This document shows, piece after piece, positions 1-6,502 of a DNA stretch of 29,696 bases. The notes below the pieces were generated by a model, which was not told where the DNA came from, made no database searches, and saw nothing but the letters and a program-made list of their open reading frames with translations. A program made the translations under genes and the position numbers. Where the stretch lies: the IMG/VR virus record IMGVR_UViG_3300006869_000065, positions 1 to 29,696 of that record, one strand, 5' to 3'. Position 1 is the first letter of the stretch, and the number at the start of each line of letters is the position of its first letter. The DNA comes from a virus.

Positions 1-185
1 CTGGACTTGCGTTTACCTGAGGGGTTAGACTCAGTTACTGGAGCAGCAAGTTTGCTCCCCGGGTTAGCAGCTCTGTAGGATGCCCTACCTTTTGCATTGA
101 GACCTCCGCTTGGGTTTTTACCAGCTTTCCTAGTCCAAGCAGCTCCTCTCTGATACTGTCTTTTATTTTTACTGAAGTATGTCAT
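1..185 (-). CDS. DUF6321-like small basic protein, 5' part only (runs off the left edge)
   Basis: A minus-strand gene starts with ATG at 185 and is still open at position 1, giving 61 visible codons. The peptide begins MTYFSKNKRQYQRGAAWTRK and continues with GKNPSGGLNAKGRASYRAAN, then PVTESNPSGKRKS. The pattern AWTRKxGKNPxGGLNxKGRxSY is the signature I associate with the DUF6321 family, short Lys/Arg-rich proteins of unknown function common in marine phages and cyanophages; the expected Cys-containing C-terminus would lie outside the window. Its ATG overlaps the stop of the upstream gene (ATGA), so it is translationally coupled to the tail-side accessory genes. The family assignment is from motif memory; no biochemical role is known to me. 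Confidence 0.8.
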   Translation of the reverse strand, partial: MTYFSKNKRQYQRGAAWTRKAGKNPSGGLNAKGRASYRAANPGSKLAAPVTESNPSGKRKS

Positions 186-436
186 AGCCCTAGGTCTTCT
201 GCGGTTACTACTTCAGTCCAGTCTGTACCAGCTAAGATCGCTGTGATCTGAGAGTACGTGTATGTTGTCTTGCCTGAGAAAAAGTCAGGTAGTGGAGTCT
301 GGTACTTGATGACAGCTTGTGTACCATCAAGTGAGTACCTCAACACAGTCTTGTCTGTGTAGGGTAGCTGATCAAAGTCAATTGTAGAATTGACGTCATC
401 CAACTCTGTCTTCGGTATGATTACAAACTTCTTCAT
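182..436 (-). CDS. Small hypothetical protein (84 aa) downstream of the LamG gene
   Basis: An 84-aa protein starting MKKFVIIPKTELDDVN, mixed alpha/beta in character, with SLDGTQAVIKYQ and YTYSQITAILAGTDWTE segments. I do not recognise a named domain, but similar short proteins starting MKK(F/Y)VxIPKTEL lie beside tail-fibre genes in other marine phages, as far as I recall. The frame could be extended one codon to a GTG at 439. I prefer the ATG at 436 because it overlaps the upstream stop as TGATG, the coupling used elsewhere in this operon. The stop (182-184) overlaps the start of the next gene. Its location in the adhesion/tail-end cassette suggests a virion-associated or assembly role, but this is inference only. 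Confidence 0.7.
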   Translation of the reverse strand: MKKFVIIPKTELDDVNSTIDFDQLPYTDKTVLRYSLDGTQAVIKYQTPLPDFFSGKTTYTYSQITAILAGTDWTEVVTAEDLGL

Positions 437-1242
437 CACGGTGGAGTTGGGGTGGTTACAAATGCTGGATCACCTTCTGTTGTTGCAACTGTTGCCAAAC
501 TTCCTGAGTTTGTGAGATCGTTGTTAAGTCTGTACCAGTTTTGCAGAAATGCAGATGACGTGTAGTCTCCACTATCTGAGCTGATGTCGAACGTCTCTCC
601 GCTGTTGTACAAAGCTGTGACTTCTGCTGCACTCAGTTGTGTTGTCCATGTAGCTATCTCATCAAACGTACCAGTTGCATGTCCTGAGTAAGCACCGTTC
701 GATCCTTGATACGCACCGAATGGCATATTAAATGGGACTCCAACAAGCGTTGCTTCTTGTACTGTACCTGTAGACGCGCTTGTGCTGATCTTTTCTACCC
801 CGTCTACGTACAACTTAAACGTACCGTTAGTACTTGCCCCACCCTTTCTTAGTGTTACTACAAAATGCACATAGTCTGATGTGCTAGGGGTACCTGCTGC
901 TGCTAACCCTGAGTATGCAACACCTCCTAGTTTAATATTTGTTTGCCAGTATACTGCTCCAATGTTCAGCGATCTTACAAATACTGCAGTAGTGTTAGCA
1001 CCTGTAGTGGTGTCAAAGCCCATCAAGTAAAATGTCTGCCAAGAAGACACTTTAACCCAGAATGAGATAGAGAAATCACTTCTCATCAAGGTCTGCAAGG
1101 CACCAGATTTATAGGTCTTAATCACATCACCTGTCCCATCTAAGTCTATGGCATGCGTATTAGAGTAGGGAGCAACTCTCTCTACACTACCTGCATCTAC
1201 TATAGCAGCACCTGGACTTATATTTAGGCTGAGACCAAGCAT
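436..1242 (-). CDS. LamG / concanavalin A-like lectin-fold virion protein
   Basis: A 268-aa protein with the features of a LamG (laminin G, concanavalin A-like jelly-roll) domain across roughly residues 25-220. Typical blocks are HAIDLDGTGDVI near the start, DFSISFWVKV, DYVHFVVTLRKG, GTFKLYVDGVEK, and the C-terminal FDEIATWTTQLSAAEVTALYNSG, a very characteristic LamG_3 ending. Such domains bind glycans or serve as structural beta-sandwiches on phage fibres and on secreted bacterial proteins. No signal peptide is visible. ATG at 1242 overlaps the previous stop (TAATG). The N-terminal 25 residues are probably a virion attachment segment. Likely role: decoration or receptor recognition on the tail, or a capsid-surface lectin. 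The domain is clear; the receptor role is inferred. Confidence 0.85.
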   Translation of the reverse strand: MLGLSLNISPGAAIVDAGSVERVAPYSNTHAIDLDGTGDVIKTYKSGALQTLMRSDFSISFWVKVSSWQTFYLMGFDTTTGANTTAVFVRSLNIGAVYWQTNIKLGGVAYSGLAAAGTPSTSDYVHFVVTLRKGGASTNGTFKLYVDGVEKISTSASTGTVQEATLVGVPFNMPFGAYQGSNGAYSGHATGTFDEIATWTTQLSAAEVTALYNSGETFDISSDSGDYTSSAFLQNWYRLNNDLTNSGSLATVATTEGDPAFVTTPTPP

Positions 1243-1529
1243 TACTCACACTTCCTGTATGCTATGATAGCTCCACCTGTAAGTTGAAGTGAGCTGAAGT
1301 TTCCGAATATTGTCACTCCTTTAGGCAGAGTAGTGTCTGTATCCAGATCGTCTATGTTAGAAACGACTCCGCTTGCATCAAGTTGGGTGCTGTCTGCGAT
1401 TACAGTAAAAGCTACAAACCTACCTGTAACAATGGTTGCACCATCTATAAGAACGCCTCCGCATTCACCTGTCCTTGCCTGTCGGTCAATGGAGCTCAGC
1501 AGTCTTTCTTCGTTTGTTGTATATGCCAT
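1242..1529 (-). CDS. Small probable virion protein (95 aa)
   Basis: A 95-aa protein starting MAYTTNEERLLSSIDRQART, then a beta-rich, Gly/Thr-rich body (GECGGVLIDGATIVTGRF, FGNFSSLQLTGGAIIAYRKC). The composition resembles small phage coat-decoration or fibre-tip proteins with an N-terminal helix followed by a beta-sandwich. Proteins with this MAYTTN... start and IIAYR end occur in marine phage tail regions, to my recollection, but I know no assigned function. It is one of the few genes with a Shine-Dalgarno-like sequence: AAGGA about nine bases before the ATG at 1529. It sits between a connector-like protein and the LamG protein, supporting a structural role. Confidence 0.65.
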   Translation of the reverse strand: MAYTTNEERLLSSIDRQARTGECGGVLIDGATIVTGRFVAFTVIADSTQLDASGVVSNIDDLDTDTTLPKGVTIFGNFSSLQLTGGAIIAYRKCE

Positions 1530-1531
1530 GA

Positions 1532-2215
1532 TTATTGTCCTTGTTGTTTATCGTTAACGGTGTCGTTTATACTATTTGTTAGCATAGCGAATTCACCTTG
1601 TACCAAACCTTGTGTTATAGCGCTAACCATATCTAAAGGTAATGGGTATGCCATCTGGTCGTCATAACAATAATCGTTTTCACATGTAGCAAATTTCCCT
1701 ACTTCTTCGGGATCTTCGAACACGCCTCTAACGTTTATCTTTTCCATACCGTTAGGTTCGTAGACGTAAATATACTCATCAATGACGTAATAACGTGTAA
1801 GTCTAGATGTATATTTATCGTATGGAATCCATTCCAGTTCGTAGGGTTCCATCTTAGGTATGGTGTCTGCACCGTTTACTTTACCTATGAATGTAAAAGC
1901 ATCAGTGAGATTGAACCTAACAGTCTTAGGCATTCTCCTGTTGGTTCGATATATGGTACATCCTGTAGGTACTGCAGGACCTATGGTTCCTTCGCAGCAT
2001 CTAGCCCAGTTGACTCTTTCTAGGTCTATGCATCCCAGGTCTTGTTCTATGGTTTTAGAGACGTACCCATTCCGTGAGTAGTCTCTACGTATCATCATAG
2101 CCCTGTAATGCTGGATGTTGAACTTTATCTGATCGATAGATATAAGTTCATCGTTACTGCTCCTGCCGCCCCTAAGCAGGTTCAGTATGTTATATGCCAT
2201 TTCGTCAAGAGTCAT
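1532..2215 (-). CDS. Probable connector/ring-type virion structural protein
   Basis: A 227-aa protein beginning MTLDEMAYNILNLLRGGRSS, followed by an Ile/Tyr/Arg-rich helical block (IKFNIQHYRAMMIRRDY) and then a beta-rich body with WARCCEGTIG, YELEWIPYDKY and IYVYEPN. This N-terminal helix-then-barrel architecture is one I associate with neck or ring proteins of Bacteroidota podoviruses, including crAss-like phages, and it is common in marine viral metagenomes. The protein at 15074-16312 has a comparable N-terminus (MTIQEMH..., then EIDHEINMAVRRFINQRY), so the two may play related roles at the head-tail junction. The gene overlaps the end of the upstream gene by 11 bases. Structural assignment is fairly likely; the exact ring position is not determinable here. 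Confidence 0.6.
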   Translation of the reverse strand: MTLDEMAYNILNLLRGGRSSNDELISIDQIKFNIQHYRAMMIRRDYSRNGYVSKTIEQDLGCIDLERVNWARCCEGTIGPAVPTGCTIYRTNRRMPKTVRFNLTDAFTFIGKVNGADTIPKMEPYELEWIPYDKYTSRLTRYYVIDEYIYVYEPNGMEKINVRGVFEDPEEVGKFATCENDYCYDDQMAYPLPLDMVSAITQGLVQGEFAMLTNSINDTVNDKQQGQ

Positions 2216-2495
2216 CGTACTTCTTTTTAACGTGCACTAGCTCAGCACACTTTTCGTATTCTTCGTTGTCTTCAAAGTATTGTATGATGTCGTCTACAAT
2301 CATGCGAAATGTCTCAGGCGCAGAGGGGTCAAAGGGCAGGAAGATCATGTCGTCTGCTTTGTCCAAAAGCTCACGCACAGTCATCCCACCCGTAGCTATC
2401 GAATATGCATTTCGATAAGCCTCGTCAAGTATCTGTATCTCCTCTTCTAATGAGGAAATATTCTCTTCTTCGTCTCTGTCTTCAAACTCTAACAT
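2205..2495 (-). CDS. Small acidic hypothetical protein (96 aa)
   Basis: A small, strongly acidic helical protein starting MLEFEDRDEEENISSLEEE, with a long predicted helix and a C-terminal Asp/Glu-rich segment ending VHVKKKYDDS. I do not recognise a family. The same frame is open back to an ATG at 2642, with further ATGs at 2591 and 2567. Those starts would overlap the phosphoesterase by 86-161 bases, and the phosphoesterase C-terminus (QAYIWNKSTGLEGYL) looks genuine. I therefore choose ATG 2495, which overlaps it by 14 bases. The start remains uncertain: the 2567 start (MKLKEQGKHIYGISP) also reads like plausible protein. No Shine-Dalgarno sequence decides between them. Confidence 0.6.
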   Translation of the reverse strand: MLEFEDRDEEENISSLEEEIQILDEAYRNAYSIATGGMTVRELLDKADDMIFLPFDPSAPETFRMIVDDIIQYFEDNEEYEKCAELVHVKKKYDDS

Positions 2496-3615
2496 TTGCC
2501 TGTAAATAGCCCTCAAGTCCTGTGGACTTATTCCATATATATGCTTGCCCTGTTCTTTTAGCTTCATACCCCATTTGCTTATGCCATTCATCGTTAGGAC
2601 AAATAGAAGGTATGAACCGTACTTTGATACCTCTGTACTCATTTACCATTTCTTTGTGGAGATGCCCGCAGTGCACTTCTCGGTGTTCTGTACGTGCAAA
2701 CATCTCTGGTTTTTCAGTTGCCATTATTAGTGGCATGTCTGCAGGTTTCTCCTTATCACCATGTGTGAACATGATCATGTTCGTGCCATACTCGTAGTAC
2801 TTGCGTGAATCATAGTCATTGTCCACGGTGACATTGGCATCATTTCTATACCATCCTGCTAACACATCTCCTGCATAGAACATGCGTTCGTAGTCATGGT
2901 TACCTGATACAACGATTACATCTACCGGTGCTCTTTGCTTAAGGAAGTCGATCGCAGTAGTCATCAGTTGCCAGTAACCTCTAAAGGTATCCTTCCACCC
3001 AGCAGAGTCCTGCTGTGGTGTCCCTTTGGTTGTAGTACCTCTCATACCCTCAGAGTTCATACCGTCATTACCGATGGGAAGTATGAATCTTTCTATATCA
3101 AGTCCCGCCGCTTTTCTCCAGAGTTCTTCCACCACCTTCATGTACTGCTTCTCAACCTGATCAAGTGTCAGGCTATGAAGCTTTCCGTAGTGGATGTCGG
3201 GCAATGAGATCTCGTACGCTACTGGCTCAAGAGCAGGCTTGTAGTCTACTCTGTTAACCTTGGGGCTGTACTTAGCTGCAAAGCTTTCTATCTCATCTTT
3301 GATTGCTTCGACGCTCATTGAGTCACCCTTTGTGACTACAGAGAATCTCTGCTGTCCTGACACAGTCTGCCAGAACTTTACACTAGAAACGTCGGACGGG
3401 CTGATGCCGTTCTTGTCAAGGAACTGTTCGAACTCACTAATGACACTCTCGTTATCATTCGTGTTTTCTTCATTACGTGCCAGCTTCCTGGCTTCGTACA
3501 ACGCTGTCTCACAATCTTCGATAGGGCAATTAAGTCTCTCAGATAGTACGTCAGCGCTTTTCTTAAGGTATCCTCGCCTCTCGGCGATGAAGTCTTTGAT
3601 TTCGTTTACAGTCAT
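2482..3615 (-). CDS. Calcineurin-like metallophosphoesterase with N-terminal helical (HTH-like) region
   Basis: A 377-aa protein with the ordered metal-binding motifs of the calcineurin-like/Mre11-type metallophosphoesterase superfamily: D140-I-H142 (SLPDIHYGK), G-N-D at 182-184, the signature G-N-H-D at 238-241 (VVSGNHDYERMF), H285 (FTHGD) and G-H-L-H at 317-320. Known members cleave phosphodiesters or phosphomonoesters using two metal ions. Residues 1-50 look like a helix-turn-helix-like segment (FIAERRGYLKKSADVLSERL, then LYEARKLAR) that could bind DNA. The substrate cannot be read from sequence; a DNA nuclease, nucleotide phosphatase or cell-envelope activity are all possible. Its position directly after the holin (ATGA overlap) within late genes is unusual for a replication nuclease. 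Confidence 0.88.
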   Translation of the reverse strand: MTVNEIKDFIAERRGYLKKSADVLSERLNCPIEDCETALYEARKLARNEENTNDNESVISEFEQFLDKNGISPSDVSSVKFWQTVSGQQRFSVVTKGDSMSVEAIKDEIESFAAKYSPKVNRVDYKPALEPVAYEISLPDIHYGKLHSLTLDQVEKQYMKVVEELWRKAAGLDIERFILPIGNDGMNSEGMRGTTTKGTPQQDSAGWKDTFRGYWQLMTTAIDFLKQRAPVDVIVVSGNHDYERMFYAGDVLAGWYRNDANVTVDNDYDSRKYYEYGTNMIMFTHGDKEKPADMPLIMATEKPEMFARTEHREVHCGHLHKEMVNEYRGIKVRFIPSICPNDEWHKQMGYEAKRTGQAYIWNKSTGLEGYLQANVRV

Positions 3616-4058
3616 GTGTTTGGTTTACGACTCTTTTCAATTGTTCTACCTGCGAAGTATGCACCGAATGCAGTAAGCATAAGTATCTCGAGCAGAGATA
3701 CATAGCTGTCCTTTACATTGAAAGGCCATGCGTCCATGGAGTCTGCTATCATTGTAGCCATGAACATCACCATCAAACAGATCAGTGTGACGGGTCTGAT
3801 GTACTTCGCAAGCTTTACATCGCTACCCATGTCGGCTTTCCACCGCTCAGTAACGTTGTTTTGAAATGCTATCTCAGCATCTATCTTAGCCTTTGCTTCG
3901 GCTGGATCAATCCCTGGCTCTTTGTCCAAGAGATTCTTTACGACACCAAGTGCACCTTGGTCAGGGAGTAGGTCACCTACTGTACTAAGTACGTTAGGTG
4001 CCTTCTCCTTTAACCATTTGCCAAGGCCGGTATCTTTTATTTTTTTACGCTCACTCAT
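3612..4058 (-). CDS. Holin-like membrane protein
   Basis: A 148-aa protein with a soluble, charged N-terminal part and two hydrophobic segments at about residues 87-106 (YIRPVTLICLMVMFMATMIA) and 119-136 (SLLEILMLTAFGAYFAG), then a short basic tail (EKSRKPNT). The motif RWKADMGSD before the first segment and the YFAGRTIEK end are like the 'holin of 3TMs' group. Holins form lesions in the inner membrane that allow endolysin access to peptidoglycan. No signal peptide or catalytic motif is present. It overlaps its neighbours on both sides by ATGA. Its presumed partner, the amidase at 29360-29696, is about 25 kb away. An alternative is a membrane protein with a non-lysis role. Confidence 0.75.
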   Translation of the reverse strand: MSERKKIKDTGLGKWLKEKAPNVLSTVGDLLPDQGALGVVKNLLDKEPGIDPAEAKAKIDAEIAFQNNVTERWKADMGSDVKLAKYIRPVTLICLMVMFMATMIADSMDAWPFNVKDSYVSLLEILMLTAFGAYFAGRTIEKSRKPNT

Positions 4059-4444
4059 TTTGCTGCTCCAGCTAGAACTTCAAGACGAATGCCGTTTGAA
4101 TCATTACCGTAGAGCTTAAGATCATCTCCTGTCTCAGTTCTCCAGGGGAACAGTGTAAACTGCCCAGGGCCGAGTCTCATGATCTGTTGGCTGCCTATGA
4201 TTACATACAAGTACTTGCCAGTAGCTGTAGCCCGGTTCTTAAGAAAAACCAGAACGTTCTTATCTGCTCCGTAGGTAGATACTTGCAACATTGTCTCAGC
4301 AGCACCACTAGTGGTTGCCGTAATGCTACGTATGTATCTGTCTACGTCCGAGTCTAGCGTATATGCTTTATCGTTCCTAGACGCAAAAGCGTTAGTGAAT
4401 ATGTTCTTAGACTGCAGCTGCAGCGTTGTATTAATCGAGGCCAT
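4055..4444 (-). CDS. Small probable virion protein (129 aa), beta-rich
   Basis: A 129-aa protein starting MASINTTLQLQSKNIFTNAF, with SDVDRYIRSITAT, VLVFLKNRATATGKYLYVII and GPGQFTLFPWRTETG. The pattern of a beta-sandwich with a 'xxGPGxFxxFPW' turn is like small phage head or tail decoration proteins often found next to fibre genes in marine phages; I know no family name with confidence. The ATG at 4444 overlaps the upstream gene by 14 bases and the stop overlaps the holin start (ATGA). Role as a virion protein is inferred from composition and location between the tail fibre and the holin. Confidence 0.6.
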   Translation of the reverse strand: MASINTTLQLQSKNIFTNAFASRNDKAYTLDSDVDRYIRSITATTSGAAETMLQVSTYGADKNVLVFLKNRATATGKYLYVIIGSQQIMRLGPGQFTLFPWRTETGDDLKLYGNDSNGIRLEVLAGAAK

Positions 4445-4847
4445 CAGTAATTATTTGTAGTATTTTTTCTACCTGCTCTCCTGTAATGTCATCAGGAAGC
4501 TGGTCTTCTCTTACGGGGTGAAGCTGGAGAGTAACGCTTTCATCAAGCATGTCCTCAACCTTTTTCATTTGGTCCTTGCGCTCTTCGATCAAGTCCTTGT
4601 TGTCTTCCTCCAACTGGTCCATAGCTTCTTTGTCTTGTGCTTCGACGAGATCTCTCATCTGGATAGACACAGTTTGGAAAGCCGGTGAGGGAACAGCTGC
4701 CTGTTCAATTGGGTTAAGGATGTGACGAATCTCCTTCATGTTCTTGCCGACAAGCATAGCGAAGCGAGAGCCTTTAATGTCCTTAACTCCTTCCAGTCCT
4801 CTGTACAAGTTGAGGAGTTCACGGTTAGTACCTTCAAAATTGATCAT
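4431..4847 (-). CDS. Coiled-coil hypothetical protein (138 aa)
   Basis: A 138-aa, largely helical, acidic protein. Residues about 66-108 form a clear coiled-coil stretch (RDLVEAQDKEAMDQLEEDNK, then DLIEERKDQMKKVEDMLDES). The C-terminus (REDQLPDDITGEQVEKILQI) is also helical. I do not recognise a family. It is the first gene after the tail fibre and is preceded by a 40-base gap that contains an exact TAAATTTG promoter-type element, so it may open a sub-operon of late/lysis genes. Possible roles include a fibre-assembly chaperone or virion component, but neither is shown by the sequence. Confidence 0.6.
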   Translation of the reverse strand: MINFEGTNRELLNLYRGLEGVKDIKGSRFAMLVGKNMKEIRHILNPIEQAAVPSPAFQTVSIQMRDLVEAQDKEAMDQLEEDNKDLIEERKDQMKKVEDMLDESVTLQLHPVREDQLPDDITGEQVEKILQIITDGLD

Positions 4848-4872
4848 AATGTTTGGGTTATAGGTTTATATG

Positions 4873-4880
4873 CAAATTTA
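4873..4880 (-). promoter_or_regulatory. Possible Bacteroidota-type promoter -7 element (TAAATTTG)
   Basis: Read on the minus strand, TAAATTTG matches TAnnTTTG exactly and lies in the 40-base gap between the tail fibre and the next gene, about 25 bases before the ATG at 4847. No TTG is present 17-23 bases upstream (only TTC at a spacer of 22), so this is a half-site and could be chance in an AT-rich gap. Confidence 0.35.
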
Positions 4881-4887
4881 CACAGAA

Positions 4888-6501
4888 TTAGTTTATAACT
4901 AGGAAGTTGACTCTCATAACTCCTGCAGTTGTACCAGAGTTTTCTTGGTTGTGCAGGAGTATAGTGAATGTACCTGTACCTTGGTTACCTAGAGATACTG
5001 AGTATCTAGCGTTAGCTGTCCCAGTCTTATCGAACAAGGTCAGTAGTATGAGTGAGTTTGCAGTTACTAAGCTGTTGCTTACATCAAAGGATGCGGTCGC
5101 GTCCCCTGCCAAAGTACAGGTGCTGCAAAGTGTTATCTTACCACTTGTAGTATTGAGAGTTACCCCATCTACAAACCCTGCTGTAGCTCCTTGAGTCACT
5201 GATCCCATACCTGTATGTATGATTCCGTGATCAGCGGCTGTGAGGGTTATGTCCCCGTCCGCAACTGTGAGGTCACCTGAAGTGATGTTAACTTGACCAC
5301 CCGCGACTCTGAGACTACCGTTGTTTACAGTAACGTTTTGAGACTCGTCTACGGTAAGTGCATCAGTATCTGCTGTACGAATCTTTACGCTGCCATCTGT
5401 ACCACTACCAGCTTTACGGCCTCCGTTGATTGTCAGTGCGCCCCCACTACCGTTAGTATCACCGTCTCCAGCTTTGATTGTGACGTCTCCGCCTGCGTTA
5501 CCTGTACCAGATGCACTTGCGCCTTGTATTGTAAAGTTGGATGTCGCTCCAGTGATGGTGTTCTTTACCGACAGGGTTTGGCTGTTACTGCCTGTGGTAC
5601 CCAGAGAAATGTTGTTGGCTACGTTGAGGTCAGATGTGAAGTAAGCTGTAGGGGTAGCACTACCTATGAAGACTTTACCTGATGTGTCTATGTTAATGCC
5701 TTCGTTGGTTACGTCGTTGCTTATCCAACCACTGCCCATCCCCAGGTTGTTGTCGTCAAAGTCTACGTTGGCTGTTATACTACCAATGCTGGAAGATATC
5801 TCTATCGCACCTGCAGTATTGTTTATTGACACATTTGTGCCGGCAGTCAATGTAGACCATGCAGGCTTACCTGTAGTCTCATTGTGTATGAGAACCTGAC
5901 CGTTTGCTGTAGGTGTGACTTGCTGTATGTCATTTGTGTCGTTACCAAACAACACCCCACCTTTTACAATAGAGGACAACCCTGTACCACCGTTTGCTTC
6001 TGGAAGAATACCAGCTACATCTGTAGTAAGGGTAACTGTAGTCAGGTACTCATTGGTAGTGTTCCTAAAGTTGCTGAGGTCGTAGTTAGAGGGGTCCCAC
6101 GCCAAGAGGATGTTACCCTTCGTAGTGTCGTTGGCGTCTGTTTCTTCAACAATCTGTATGGGGCAGTTTGCATTGTTGTGCTCTCCGGCACTTGGCATTG
6201 ATATGCTCCCGTCAAAGTCTACTCTAAATCCTTTGAAGATGAGTGTATTGTTGTCTATACCTGTAGTGGTATCTGCGCTACCTCCTCCCACGAACAGCTT
6301 TGAAGAGTTTCCTATATTAACCAAGGACGTGCTGTTTGCACCGTTGTTATGTGCAAGCGTTCCGTTGTTCAGTTTAGGGAACACGTCTGTAATAGGCAGC
6401 TGGAATGATCTACCCGTACTTCCATTGGACAGGAGCAGTACGTCGTCAGCCGTAGTTTCCCTTTTAGATTTTACCGGTAGTGATGTAAGTCTTTTAGCCA
6501 T
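4888..6501 (-). CDS. Tail fibre / receptor-binding protein
   Basis: A 537-aa fibrous protein. Residues 1-40 (LTSLPVKSKRETTADDVLLL) are typical of a fibre N-terminal attachment segment. The body contains fibre-style modules: NGGTGLSSIVKGGVLFGND, PTANGQVLIHN, and a Gly/Ala/Ser-rich block (ASASGTGNAGGDVTIKAGDG, NGSGGALTINGGRKAGSGTD) built from beta-helix-like repeats. The C-terminal ~85 residues (LCSTCTLAGDATASFDVSN ... VMRVNFLVIN) resemble a globular trimeric tip that probably contacts the receptor. The gene sits one base downstream of the giant tail protein, the usual fibre position. Receptor specificity cannot be inferred. No endosialidase or chaperone cleavage motif was noticed. Confidence 0.85.
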   Translation of the reverse strand: MAKRLTSLPVKSKRETTADDVLLLSNGSTGRSFQLPITDVFPKLNNGTLAHNNGANSTSLVNIGNSSKLFVGGGSADTTTGIDNNTLIFKGFRVDFDGSISMPSAGEHNNANCPIQIVEETDANDTTKGNILLAWDPSNYDLSNFRNTTNEYLTTVTLTTDVAGILPEANGGTGLSSIVKGGVLFGNDTNDIQQVTPTANGQVLIHNETTGKPAWSTLTAGTNVSINNTAGAIEISSSIGSITANVDFDDNNLGMGSGWISNDVTNEGINIDTSGKVFIGSATPTAYFTSDLNVANNISLGTTGSNSQTLSVKNTITGATSNFTIQGASASGTGNAGGDVTIKAGDGDTNGSGGALTINGGRKAGSGTDGSVKIRTADTDALTVDESQNVTVNNGSLRVAGGQVNITSGDLTVADGDITLTAADHGIIHTGMGSVTQGATAGFVDGVTLNTTSGKITLCSTCTLAGDATASFDVSNSLVTANSLILLTLFDKTGTANARYSVSLGNQGTGTFTILLHNQENSGTTAGVMRVNFLVIN

Positions 6502-6502
6502 T

